DNA from: Caryophanales bacterium UBA5632
GTDB taxonomy: Bacteria; Bacillota_I; Bacilli_A; Izemoplasmatales; Hujiaoplasmataceae
Length of the DNA stretch: 11,336 nucleotides
NCBI GenBank assembly: GCA_002421405.1
Contig: DIJY01000043.1
Location: forward strand, 5,958 to 17,293
Direction: 5' to 3'
In this document: one piece after another, positions 1 through 6,598 of the stretch
How the letters are laid out: every line of letters begins with the position of its first letter
Position numbering within the stretch: the stretch's first letter is position 1
Made by a program: the position numbers and the translations under genes
Notes under the pieces: model-generated
What the model saw: only the letters and a program-made list of their open reading frames with translations
The model's database searches: none
What the model was told of the DNA's origin: nothing

Positions 1-285
1 TCAGTGACCGTCGAAAACATCTCAAAAAGAGCAGGCTTTGAAACAATCCAGTTATATATTAGAGATCACCACGCTCAAATATCGCGACCCGTCAAAGAAC
101 TCATCCAGTTTCAAAAAATATGGTTTGAACCCAATCAACAGAAGTCCGTTGTTTTCAAACTCGATGTTAATGACTTGTCTTACACACTGTCGGATGGAAC
201 ATCCGTTTATGATGTAGGTGTTTTCTCCCTCATGGTCGGAACATCATCGGTTGATTACTTAAAAGCAGAATTTGAACTCATATAA
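1..285 (+). CDS. GH3 beta-glucosidase, C-terminal fragment (fibronectin III-like domain)
   Basis: This is the 3' end of a gene that runs off the left edge; the reading frame is open from base 1 and stops with TAA at 283-285. The 94 visible residues match the fibronectin type III-like domain (PF14310) that closes most glycoside hydrolase family 3 beta-glucosidases. Seen here are the G-F-E-x-x-Q-L-Y-I core strand (Q17, L18, Y19 of the visible part), the R-P-x-K-E-L turn (R29-L34) leading into the F-x-K-I strand, and the late G-x-F-x-L-x-V-G-x-S strand. The catalytic domains are out of view, so active-site residues and any signal peptide cannot be checked. GH3 enzymes remove terminal beta-linked glucose from oligosaccharides. 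The next gene starts 13 bases after the stop, so it shares an operon with the PF10091 enzyme and the LacI regulator. The in-frame GTG at 4 is not a gene start. Confidence 0.88.
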   Translation, partial: SVTVENISKRAGFETIQLYIRDHHAQISRPVKELIQFQKIWFEPNQQKSVVFKLDVNDLSYTLSDGTSVYDVGVFSLMVGTSSVDYLKAEFELI

Positions 286-287
286 GC

Positions 288-293
288 AGGAGA
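288..293 (+). promoter_or_regulatory. Ribosome binding site fixing the start of the PF10091 gene
   Basis: AGGAGA lies 5 bases before the ATG at 299. A longer reading frame opens at TTG 272, but that codon lies inside the GH3 gene, has no Shine-Dalgarno sequence, and would add nine residues absent from the conserved domain. The ATG at 299 is therefore the better start. Confidence 0.8.
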
Positions 294-298
294 AAATC

Positions 299-1537
299 AT
301 GACGAATTTAGAAAAAGAATTATATCACAGTTTTTTGTATTTTATCGATGAAGCAAATTCTGATGATCAATCAAAAGGATTTGGTTTGATTCTCGATAAT
401 AGTAAAGACCGAAAAATGGCTTCTGTCGCAGCCGTTGGTTTTGGCTTAAGCGCTTATGTTATCGGTGTTGAAAATGGCTATATCAGTTATGAAGCGGCAC
501 TCAAAAAAGTCATTGGAACTTTTCAAACTTTTTTGACGAATGTCGATCAATACGAGGGTTTTTTTATTCATTTTGCGGATATCAATACAGGTAAAACCTA
601 CCGAAAAAGCGAATATTCGACGATTGATACAACGCTCTTTATCAATGGTGCGATTACATGTGATTCCTATTTTGATAACGAAATTGTTCATGCATTATTT
701 AATCAGATTTATGAACGAGTTTCTTTTGATAAGTTTGTAATAGATTACCAAGGTAAACTCGTTTTCCAAATGGCATACAATCCTACCGAAGGCGGCGATT
801 ACCGTCACAAGTCCAATAGTCCTTGGATTTATCAATGGCACATGTACGCTGAACAGTTAACGCTCTATTTCTTAGCAGCCGGAAGTGATCGAATTGATGC
901 AAAAATGGCGAATGCACTTTACAATGGATTTGAAAGAAATAGAGGAAAATATGGCGAATACGAATATGTTTACAGCCCACCGAATTCGTTATTTATCTAC
1001 CAATATTCTCATGCTTGGTTTCAGTTTCAAGATTATGTTGATCGTAACGGATTTGATTGGTATGAAAACTCGAGATTAGCAACCCTTGGAAACCGAGCTT
1101 TTTGCATTGATCATCAAAAAGAATATCCGACTTTGAATGAAAAAGCCTGGGGTCTGACTGCTTGTTTAACCCCGCTCGGTTACCGAAATCAACACGTACT
1201 ACCGAATGATTTAAACAAGAATGAACCCCACGCCATGGGAGTATTGGCACCGGCGGGTGCATTAGGATCGATGCCCTTTACACCGCACGAATCAGTTGAA
1301 GTACTCGATGAATTGTTTAAACAATATCCTGAAGCTTTTCATCAACATGGATTTACGGACGGCATCTTAAAACAAGCGGATGGAACGCTGTGGATCTGTC
1401 ATGATTATATCGCCATCAATAAAGGCATTACCGTGCTCATGATTGATAATTATTTACATGGGACAACGTGGAAGTATTATATGAAGCATCCCATTATTCA
1501 AAAAGCAATTCTAAAATTAGGGTTTAAAAGGAAGTGA
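299..1537 (+). CDS. PF10091 'glycoamylase' family glycoside hydrolase, GH144-like, predicted cytoplasmic
   Basis: The 412-residue product matches the PF10091 family, which includes bacterial GH144 endo-beta-1,2-glucanases/sophorohydrolases and the glycoamylase-like domain of cyclic beta-1,2-glucan synthases. Family landmarks in order are G-F-G-L (27-30) and the A-A-V-G-F-G-L helix that follows; the S-T-I-D-T-x-L-F strand (107-114); the W-I-Y-Q-W-H-M-Y-A-E-Q segment (176-186); G-L-T-A-x-x-T-P-x-G-Y (285-295); A-P-A-G-A-L-G-S-M-P-F-T-P (317-329); and the C-terminal I-x-K-G-I-x-x-L-M-I-D-N-Y-x-x-G-x-x-W (373-391). These indicate an (alpha/alpha)6 barrel close to normal length. There is no signal peptide or lipobox, unlike typical secreted GH144 enzymes, so it probably acts on imported oligosaccharides. 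It lies between GH3 and lacI, 4 bases before the latter's ATG. Family assignment is strong; the linkage cleaved (beta-1,2 is the best guess) and catalytic residues are not established here. Confidence 0.85.
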   Translation: MTNLEKELYHSFLYFIDEANSDDQSKGFGLILDNSKDRKMASVAAVGFGLSAYVIGVENGYISYEAALKKVIGTFQTFLTNVDQYEGFFIHFADINTGKTYRKSEYSTIDTTLFINGAITCDSYFDNEIVHALFNQIYERVSFDKFVIDYQGKLVFQMAYNPTEGGDYRHKSNSPWIYQWHMYAEQLTLYFLAAGSDRIDAKMANALYNGFERNRGKYGEYEYVYSPPNSLFIYQYSHAWFQFQDYVDRNGFDWYENSRLATLGNRAFCIDHQKEYPTLNEKAWGLTACLTPLGYRNQHVLPNDLNKNEPHAMGVLAPAGALGSMPFTPHESVEVLDELFKQYPEAFHQHGFTDGILKQADGTLWICHDYIAINKGITVLMIDNYLHGTTWKYYMKHPIIQKAILKLGFKRK

Positions 1538-1541
1538 TTTG

Positions 1542-2501
1542 ATGGCAACCATTAAAGATGTCGCAAAAGCGGCCTTGTGTTCCATTTCCACGGTCTCTTA
1601 TGCTTTAAACAATGATAAACGCATTCCTGATGTCACGGCGAAACGCATTAAAGCGATTGCGGCGGATATCGGTTATTTTCCCAGCGGTGCGGCTCGAAAT
1701 CTTAAAAAAAGAAGTACGAATCGCATTTTAGTTGCTATTTCCGATTTTGGCGGTCCGGTTTATCATGAACTGCTTGATGGCATCCATTATCAATTGATGA
1801 AAAACGGATATACGATGATTGTATCGACCGGTTCATCTTCCGACACACTGTTAAAAGAACGTTCCGCCGATGGAGCGGTGATTGCTGATATCCATATTTC
1901 AGACGAAACTTTAGTCCAAATCGCAAAGAATTTTCGACCGATTATCGTGCTTGACCGTCGAATCGAAGATGGTTCAATTTATAACATGACCATCGAAAAT
2001 CATGATGCAATGTATGAGATGACAAAAGAAATCATTGCTCGTGGCTACCAAAAAATCGCATTTGTTCACGGTGTCAAAGATGTTTATGACAACTTAACAA
2101 GGTATTCCGGCTTTTTGAAAGCGATGGAAGATAGTGGATTATCAGTCTTTCATGAATACGTGGGTAATTTTACCAAACAATCAGGCATTGAAATTGCGAA
2201 ACATATTCTCAACAACCATTTAGAAATGCCGAAGATGTTTGTCTGCGCCAATGATGAAATGGCGATTGGCATTATGGAAACGATGCAGAAGAATGGATTT
2301 GTCATTCCTCAAGATTTCGGCATCAGCGGTTTTGATGATATCGAATTATCCGGTTATCTCAATCCGAGGTTGTCATCGGTCAAGGTCAACCATTTTGAAT
2401 GGGGAAAATCGATTGCGAAAACGACATTAAAATTATTGAATTTGGAAAAATTCGACATTCAGAAGCAAAAAGGTGAAGTGATGGTCAGAGACTCGTTTTG
2501 A
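1542..2501 (+). CDS. LacI/GalR-family transcriptional regulator
   Basis: The 319-residue protein has standard LacI-family architecture and length. The N-terminal helix-turn-helix is T-I-K-D-V-A-K-A-A through S-T-V-S-Y-A-L-N (3-23), followed by the hinge region G-Y-F-P-S-G-A-A-R-N-L (44-54). The periplasmic-binding-protein-like sensor domain runs from about 61 to 310, with the usual A-N-D-E-M-A-I-G (236-243) and I-S-G-F-D-D-I-E-L-S (261-270) signatures. Such proteins normally repress sugar operons until a sugar ligand binds. ATG 1542 is chosen over TTG 1539 because AGGAAG at 1529-1534 is 7 bases upstream. The gene closes the GH3-PF10091 unit, and two LacI-type palindromes lie just downstream before the GH94 gene, so control of the transporter/phosphorylase operon is likely (inference). 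The inducer is probably an oligosaccharide handled by this locus; its identity cannot be read from sequence. Confidence 0.93.
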   Translation: MATIKDVAKAALCSISTVSYALNNDKRIPDVTAKRIKAIAADIGYFPSGAARNLKKRSTNRILVAISDFGGPVYHELLDGIHYQLMKNGYTMIVSTGSSSDTLLKERSADGAVIADIHISDETLVQIAKNFRPIIVLDRRIEDGSIYNMTIENHDAMYEMTKEIIARGYQKIAFVHGVKDVYDNLTRYSGFLKAMEDSGLSVFHEYVGNFTKQSGIEIAKHILNNHLEMPKMFVCANDEMAIGIMETMQKNGFVIPQDFGISGFDDIELSGYLNPRLSSVKVNHFEWGKSIAKTTLKLLNLEKFDIQKQKGEVMVRDSF

Positions 2502-2529
2502 GTCACTGACTTTTTTTTCGTTTTTTTTT
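2484..2529 (+). terminator. Intrinsic terminator overlapping the end of the LacI gene
   Basis: Two 11-base arms, GTCAGAGACTC (2484-2494) and GAGTCACTGAC (2500-2510), pair with a single A-A mismatch around a 5-base loop. Eight T (2511-2518), CG, and nine more T (2521-2529) follow. The repressor stop codon (2499-2501) lies at the loop and second arm, so the hairpin is partly coding. It separates the upstream unit from the GH94 operon, which has its own promoter. Confidence 0.9.
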
Positions 2530-2542
2530 GAAAGCGCTTGTA
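2529..2542 (+). promoter_or_regulatory. Candidate operator 1, cre-like, overlapping the -35
   Basis: TGAAAGCGCTTGTA contains the perfect 8-base palindrome AAGCGCTT (2532-2539) and matches the Bacillota catabolite-responsive element pattern (TGWNANCGNTNWCA) except at two positions near its right end. It overlaps the proposed -35 at 2538-2543, a position that would block RNA polymerase. It could bind CcpA or the local LacI-family regulator; sequence alone does not decide. Confidence 0.6.
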
Positions 2543-2566
2543 GATAGAAATATCTTATGTTATAAT
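2538..2566 (+). promoter_or_regulatory. Promoter of the GH94-transporter operon (extended -10)
   Basis: A perfect TATAAT (2561-2566) is preceded by TG at 2558-2559, giving an extended -10. With a 17-base spacer, the -35 would be TTGTAG (2538-2543), a weak match (TTG only), as is common for extended -10 promoters. Transcription should start near 2572-2575, leaving a leader of about 37 bases. It is the only convincing promoter seen in the one real intergenic region. Confidence 0.75.
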
Positions 2567-2584
2567 TTCATTGTAATATTTAGT

Positions 2585-2594
2585 GAAACGTTTC
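2585..2594 (+). promoter_or_regulatory. Candidate operator 2, LacI-type palindrome in the 5' leader
   Basis: GAAACGTTTC is a perfect 10-base palindrome with the CG centre typical of LacI-family operators. It lies downstream of the predicted transcription start and 3 bases before the ribosome binding site. Its centre is 54 bases, about five helical turns, from the centre of operator 1, which would suit a roadblock or a looped repressor. Confidence 0.6.
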
Positions 2595-2597
2595 GAT

Positions 2598-2603
2598 AGG
2601 AGG
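2598..2603 (+). promoter_or_regulatory. Ribosome binding site of the GH94 gene
   Basis: A consensus AGGAGG sits 7 bases before the ATG at 2611. It is the strongest Shine-Dalgarno sequence in the window and fits a gene meant to be highly expressed once derepressed. Confidence 0.85.
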
Positions 2604-2610
2604 ATTTTGC

Positions 2611-4998
2611 ATGTTTGCGAATCAATATGGTCATTTTAGTGATAATGGAAAAGAATATATCATCACCAATCCGAGGACGCCCAAGCCTTGGATTAACGTT
2701 ATTTCAAACGGTGACTATTCTTTTATGGTCTCTCAAACAGGTGGGGGATGTTCTTGGAGAGGTAATTCTGGTCAAAACCGTTTAACACGGCTTTATCAAG
2801 ATCTCATCAAAGATAATTTTGGCAAATATTTTTACCTTCGCAATATCAAAACGGGTAATTTTTGGTCTTTAACCTATCAACCGGTTCAAAAAGCTTATCA
2901 ACAATTTGAGGTAACGCATGGGATTGGTTACTCCATTTTTAAATATCAAGTAGAAGATGTTCATTCGGAAATGAAAATGTTTGTGGTTCCGGGTAAACCC
3001 CTTGAAATCATTGATATCACAATAACGAATCGAAGTAATGAAACAAAGCAACTTGACTTAACCAGTTATTTTGAGTGGGAAGCAGGGATTCACCCCGATG
3101 AGCATCGTGAGTTTCATAAATTATTCATGGACACAGCATTTGATACAAAACTAAACGCCATCAAACTCAAAAAATATATGTGGGGATTTGGCGACAAAAA
3201 CGGTCTTCAAAATAATGTAGATTGGGATTTCATTGGTTTTCACGCCGTCAGTGAACCGCCAAAATCATATAATACCGATAAAGAATCTTTTCTAGGAATG
3301 TACAATTCGGAAAAAGACCCAAAGGCAATGAAAGAAAACAAACTCATGAATTCAGTGGGTCGTTTTGGCGATCCGACTGCCTCCCTTCAAAATGAAATCA
3401 CTTTGAAGCCCGGTGAATCAAAAACAATGGTTTATACCATCGGTGTGACAACCTTAGGGAAAAATGAAATTCCGAATATCGTTCAAGAATATGAAAATTG
3501 TGATGAATTCATAAAAAAATATACAAACCCAGAAGCATCGAAGAAAGTTTTCAAAGAAGTTGAAGTATTCTGGAATGAATTATTATCGGGTGATCACGTT
3601 GAGACACCTGATAAAGCGTTTGACATTATGACGAATACTTTCTCAAAATATCAAGCCATCAGTTGCCGTATTTGGGGAAAAACAGCTTATTATCAAACCA
3701 GTGCAGGCTATGGTTTTCGTGATCAACTTCAAGATTCCTTAATCTTCCTTGAAGCGAAACCGGAGTTGACAAAGAAACAATTGTTAATGCACGCTGAAAG
3801 ACAGTTTTTTGAAGGCGATGTTTATCATTGGTTTGTGACTTATCAAGGCTGGGGAGCGAGAGGAAATTGTTCAGATGATTTACTTTGGCTACCCTATATT
3901 CTCGATTTTTATTTAGAAGAAACCTTGGATTATTCCTTGTTGGATGAAATAGTTCCTTTTGCAGATCATGACACTGCAACAATGTATGAACATGCGAAAA
4001 AAGCAATCCAAAAAGCATTGACCCGTTTTTCTGAACGTGGCGTTCCTTTGATGGGATCGCATGACTGGAATGATGGTTTAAGTGCTGTGGGTCCGAAAAT
4101 GAAAGGTGAATCCTTCTGGATGTCTTCATTCCTTTATACAATACTAAATAAATTCCAACGTTACACGAAATTGAAGAATGATAATCAATTTGGAAAAGAA
4201 TGTCAAAAATATTCTAAACAAATTAAAGAAACGTTCAATCAATATGGTTGGGATGGAGAGTGGTACTTACAAGCAACCACAGATGCTGGTTATGAATTAG
4301 GTTCTCACAAGAGTGATGAAGGTAAAATATTCTTAATGCCAAATGCTTGGGCGATTATGACAGATATCATCCAACCCGATCGAACAGTAAAAGTTGTTCA
4401 ATCGATGAAGAAGTACCTTCTAAAAGATTATGGGACCGTGTTGAATTTTCCTGCATTTACCATTCCTCGAACTGATATCGGCTATGTGACTCGATATGCG
4501 CCAGGGTTAAGAGAAAATGGTGGCGTCTATACCCACGCCGCTACTTGGGCAGTGTCGGCGTTCGTCAAAGCAAAAGAACCTGAACTAGCCTATAAAGCTT
4601 ATCAAGGCATTTGTCCACCGAACCGGACAAAAGATCCTGAGTTGTATTTAGCGGAACCTTATGTCACTTGTGGTAATTCAGATGGACCCATTTCTCCAAT
4701 GTATGGCAGAGGTGGTTGGAGTTGGTATACCGGATCAGCTCAATGGTTGCACCGAGTGGCGGTTCAAGATATCTTAGGGATTAAAGCGACATTTGAGGGA
4801 TTAGAGGTCAACCCATCAATCACTAAAAAATGGGACGGATTCAAATACACGAGAAAATTCCGTCATGCCCTCTATGTATTTGATGTTCAACGCGGCAGTT
4901 CAAATTCAATCACTGTCGATGGAAAAAAAATAAGAGGAAACATCATTCCTGATTTTCAAGATAACTTAACACATTTTATCAATGTGACATTATTATAG
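2611..4998 (+). CDS. GH94 family glycoside phosphorylase (inverting beta-glucoside phosphorylase)
   Basis: The 795-residue protein is a GH94 enzyme; these cleave a beta-glucosidic bond with phosphate to give a sugar alpha-1-phosphate and a shortened acceptor. The N-terminal beta-sandwich (about 1-290) begins with the Y-G-H-F-x-D-N-G-K-E-Y-I-I-T pattern of phosphorylases in this group. The (alpha/alpha)6 barrel carries G-Y-G-F-R-D-Q-x-Q-D (366-375), the G-D-V-x-H-W stretch (402-407), S-D-D-L-L-W-L-P-Y (421-429), and D-W-N-D (485-488), which contains the catalytic acid. It also has R-E-N-G-G-V-Y-T-H-A (634-643) and W-Y-T-G-S-A (705-710). By comparison with chitobiose phosphorylase, His642, Thr707 and Gly708 correspond to phosphate-binding residues. 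There is no signal peptide, so it is cytoplasmic. The barrel motifs resemble chitobiose phosphorylase and cyclic glucan synthase GH94 domains more than cellobiose phosphorylase. Length fits cellobiose, cellobionate or chitobiose phosphorylases (about 790-810) and is well short of 1,2-beta-oligoglucan phosphorylases (about 1,100), so the substrate is open. It leads the second operon, 13 bases before the lipoprotein gene. Confidence 0.93.
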   Translation: MFANQYGHFSDNGKEYIITNPRTPKPWINVISNGDYSFMVSQTGGGCSWRGNSGQNRLTRLYQDLIKDNFGKYFYLRNIKTGNFWSLTYQPVQKAYQQFEVTHGIGYSIFKYQVEDVHSEMKMFVVPGKPLEIIDITITNRSNETKQLDLTSYFEWEAGIHPDEHREFHKLFMDTAFDTKLNAIKLKKYMWGFGDKNGLQNNVDWDFIGFHAVSEPPKSYNTDKESFLGMYNSEKDPKAMKENKLMNSVGRFGDPTASLQNEITLKPGESKTMVYTIGVTTLGKNEIPNIVQEYENCDEFIKKYTNPEASKKVFKEVEVFWNELLSGDHVETPDKAFDIMTNTFSKYQAISCRIWGKTAYYQTSAGYGFRDQLQDSLIFLEAKPELTKKQLLMHAERQFFEGDVYHWFVTYQGWGARGNCSDDLLWLPYILDFYLEETLDYSLLDEIVPFADHDTATMYEHAKKAIQKALTRFSERGVPLMGSHDWNDGLSAVGPKMKGESFWMSSFLYTILNKFQRYTKLKNDNQFGKECQKYSKQIKETFNQYGWDGEWYLQATTDAGYELGSHKSDEGKIFLMPNAWAIMTDIIQPDRTVKVVQSMKKYLLKDYGTVLNFPAFTIPRTDIGYVTRYAPGLRENGGVYTHAATWAVSAFVKAKEPELAYKAYQGICPPNRTKDPELYLAEPYVTCGNSDGPISPMYGRGGWSWYTGSAQWLHRVAVQDILGIKATFEGLEVNPSITKKWDGFKYTRKFRHALYVFDVQRGSSNSITVDGKKIRGNIIPDFQDNLTHFINVTLL

Positions 4999-5011
4999 AA
5001 GGAGAAATAAT

Positions 5012-6553
5012 ATGAAAAAAATCGCTATCTTATTGGTTCTTATGACTTCAGTTTTTGCTTTGATGGCTTGTACTGGATTAACAACAACGACAACAACGAC
5101 AACAACGACAGACGGTAGCAACACTGTCTCGACTGTTACTTCGGCATCATCAACCACGACGACAAGCTCACAATCGACGACAACAACAACCACTGAATAC
5201 CATAATCCCGTGACGATTACCTATGCGGCATGGAATTTAGGAACGATTGATTCATTAAATCTTGAACGCTTAATGATTGATGAATTTATGGAAGCTTATC
5301 CATGGATTACGGTCAATATCATTGAAAGACCGAAAGTCCCAGATTCATCTGGTACCACTGAAATTGATCAGAACTGGAATGAATTTTTAGGAGCGAGAGC
5401 CGCTCAAGGAACCCTTCCTGACGTCTATTTTACTGATTCGACGGAAACAACCATTATGAATAACTGGTCACGGGATGTAACGAGCATCGCAACAGCCGAC
5501 CCAGAATTCATGAATATTTCTCCGGATATTCGCAATGCAGCGAACTATGGTGGGAAATTAATGGCGTTACCGTACGCGGTCTACTATTTTGGCTATTTTA
5601 TCAATAAAACAATTTTCGATAATATGAACGGAGATTATCCGGTCTTTGAAGATACATTCGATGAATTTTTGACCAAGATTGGTGATGTCGCCATTCATAA
5701 CGTTACCAATGGATCCGGTATTGCTGGCATCGTTGGTGTGAATCGAATGTTAGAATGGTATCCATCTCAACTAAATTCTGAGCTCGGATGGTATACCTAT
5801 GATGGCAGTATCTTACATTTGAATGGACCTGAATTTGAAGAAACTTTAGAACTATATGAATCCTTAATGCTCAATAAATCATTGGTTTATGATGCGATGA
5901 CGCCAGAAGAACAATTAGCTGCATTTGGTACAACCAATGCATGGGCAGCAAGCAAACTATTGGCTTATTGGGAATATACTCCGATTATTGGCGATATGGT
6001 TGCGATGATTGAAGCAGCTGCAGAAGACGGAATTGAACTGGAACTTGATTTTATTGGCACCCCTGGTACCGAAGCAGCTCACCAGATTCCGGTTGTTTTA
6101 GATTTAATGTGTATTTCCTCGCAAACAACCAATCCTGAAGAAGCCTATCTATTAGCAAAATGGATGTCTTTCGGAAAAGCAGGCTATTTAAAACGCATTG
6201 AATTATCAACAACAGTTGAAGGCATCAATGCATTAAACATGACACCATTACAACCCGATGAAGATTTACTCGATGCTTTTTTCGGAATTTATGAAACGTT
6301 TACTGAATTTAGAAAAGTCGTCGAATATTCAAACTACATTATCGAACCGAATAAATATGTTCCGGGTTATATTAAAGCTCGTTGGACCGGTGATTATGTT
6401 GTGGATATGAATCTGGGTCAATTATTTGAGGCTGTGATGGCTGGAACCGTCAATTACGCAGATGTCAAAAATTCTTGGAACTCTTTAGCAAATTCTCATC
6501 TTATTAATGCACGGACAGCCGTATTTAACAAACTAGGTGTTGTACAAGAGTAG
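5012..6553 (+). CDS. Sugar ABC transporter substrate-binding lipoprotein with poly-Thr stalk
   Basis: The 513-residue product starts with a classic lipoprotein signal peptide (M-K-K, hydrophobic core, lipobox L-M-A-C with Cys20 as the lipid-attachment site). A Thr/Ser-rich stalk follows (about 24-61), including an uninterrupted run of ten Thr (24-33) and a later run of six (56-61). The remainder (about 66-500) is a family 1 extracellular solute-binding domain, as in CUT1 oligosaccharide importers: an opening V-T-I-T-Y-A-A-W strand, a D-E-F-M-E-A-Y-P helix, and the A-L-P-Y-A-V-Y-Y-F-G-Y-F-I-N-K hinge region. The start ATG has AAGGAG at 4999-5004, 7 bases upstream. It would be tethered to the outer membrane leaflet and deliver sugar to the two permeases encoded downstream. 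The ligand is not readable, but context suggests a beta-gluco-oligosaccharide. Confidence 0.92.
   Translation: MKKIAILLVLMTSVFALMACTGLTTTTTTTTTTDGSNTVSTVTSASSTTTTSSQSTTTTTTEYHNPVTITYAAWNLGTIDSLNLERLMIDEFMEAYPWITVNIIERPKVPDSSGTTEIDQNWNEFLGARAAQGTLPDVYFTDSTETTIMNNWSRDVTSIATADPEFMNISPDIRNAANYGGKLMALPYAVYYFGYFINKTIFDNMNGDYPVFEDTFDEFLTKIGDVAIHNVTNGSGIAGIVGVNRMLEWYPSQLNSELGWYTYDGSILHLNGPEFEETLELYESLMLNKSLVYDAMTPEEQLAAFGTTNAWAASKLLAYWEYTPIIGDMVAMIEAAAEDGIELELDFIGTPGTEAAHQIPVVLDLMCISSQTTNPEEAYLLAKWMSFGKAGYLKRIELSTTVEGINALNMTPLQPDEDLLDAFFGIYETFTEFRKVVEYSNYIIEPNKYVPGYIKARWTGDYVVDMNLGQLFEAVMAGTVNYADVKNSWNSLANSHLINARTAVFNKLGVVQE
5081..5110 (+). repeat. Short tandem repeat encoding the poly-Thr stalk
   Basis: Three perfect copies of the 9-base unit ACAACAACG plus one extra ACA encode Thr24-Thr33. 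More ACA/ACG/ACC runs continue to about 5190 with less regularity. The unit is a multiple of three, so slippage would lengthen or shorten the stalk without shifting the frame. Confidence 0.9.
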
Positions 6554-6582
6554 TTGTTTTTGTTTGATATTTCGATTCGATT

Positions 6583-6589
6583 GGGAGGA
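6583..6589 (+). promoter_or_regulatory. Ribosome binding site fixing the start of the giant binding protein
   Basis: GGGAGGA lies upstream of ATG 6599, with about 10 bases between GGAGG and the ATG, slightly long but acceptable. The frame is open from TTG 6554, immediately after the previous stop, but that start has no Shine-Dalgarno sequence. Starting at 6599 also gives a proper M-K-K-I-I-L-I-F signal peptide. Confidence 0.7.
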
Positions 6590-6598
6590 TGGACCGGA

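Noticed and set aside
272..298. Upstream TTG start for the PF10091 enzyme
   Set aside because: It overlaps the GH3 coding end and lacks a Shine-Dalgarno sequence, whereas ATG 299 has AGGAGA 5 bases before it.
993..1262. Minus-strand open frame of 89 residues within the PF10091 gene
   Set aside because: Antisense to conserved motifs, with no ribosome site or recognisable domain. Chance frame.
3659..4141. Minus-strand open frame of 160 residues inside the GH94 gene
   Set aside because: It lies antisense to the conserved GH94 barrel motifs, its composition resembles no recognisable protein, and it has no supporting start signals. It is a shadow frame.
4993..5193. Minus-strand open frame encoding a poly-valine protein
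   Set aside because: It is the complement of the Thr repeat tract (ACA/ACG read as TGT/CGT-type codons in another frame). It has no ribosome site and lies wholly against a well-supported lipoprotein gene.
6554..6598. 15-residue N-terminal extension of the giant binding protein from TTG 6554
   Set aside because: It would bury the signal peptide behind an unrelated leader and has no ribosome site; the GGGAGGA at 6583 serves ATG 6599.
6554..6598. Internal promoter or terminator between the two binding-protein genes
   Set aside because: The 45-base gap shows no hairpin with a T tract and no convincing -10/-35 pair, only a ribosome binding site.
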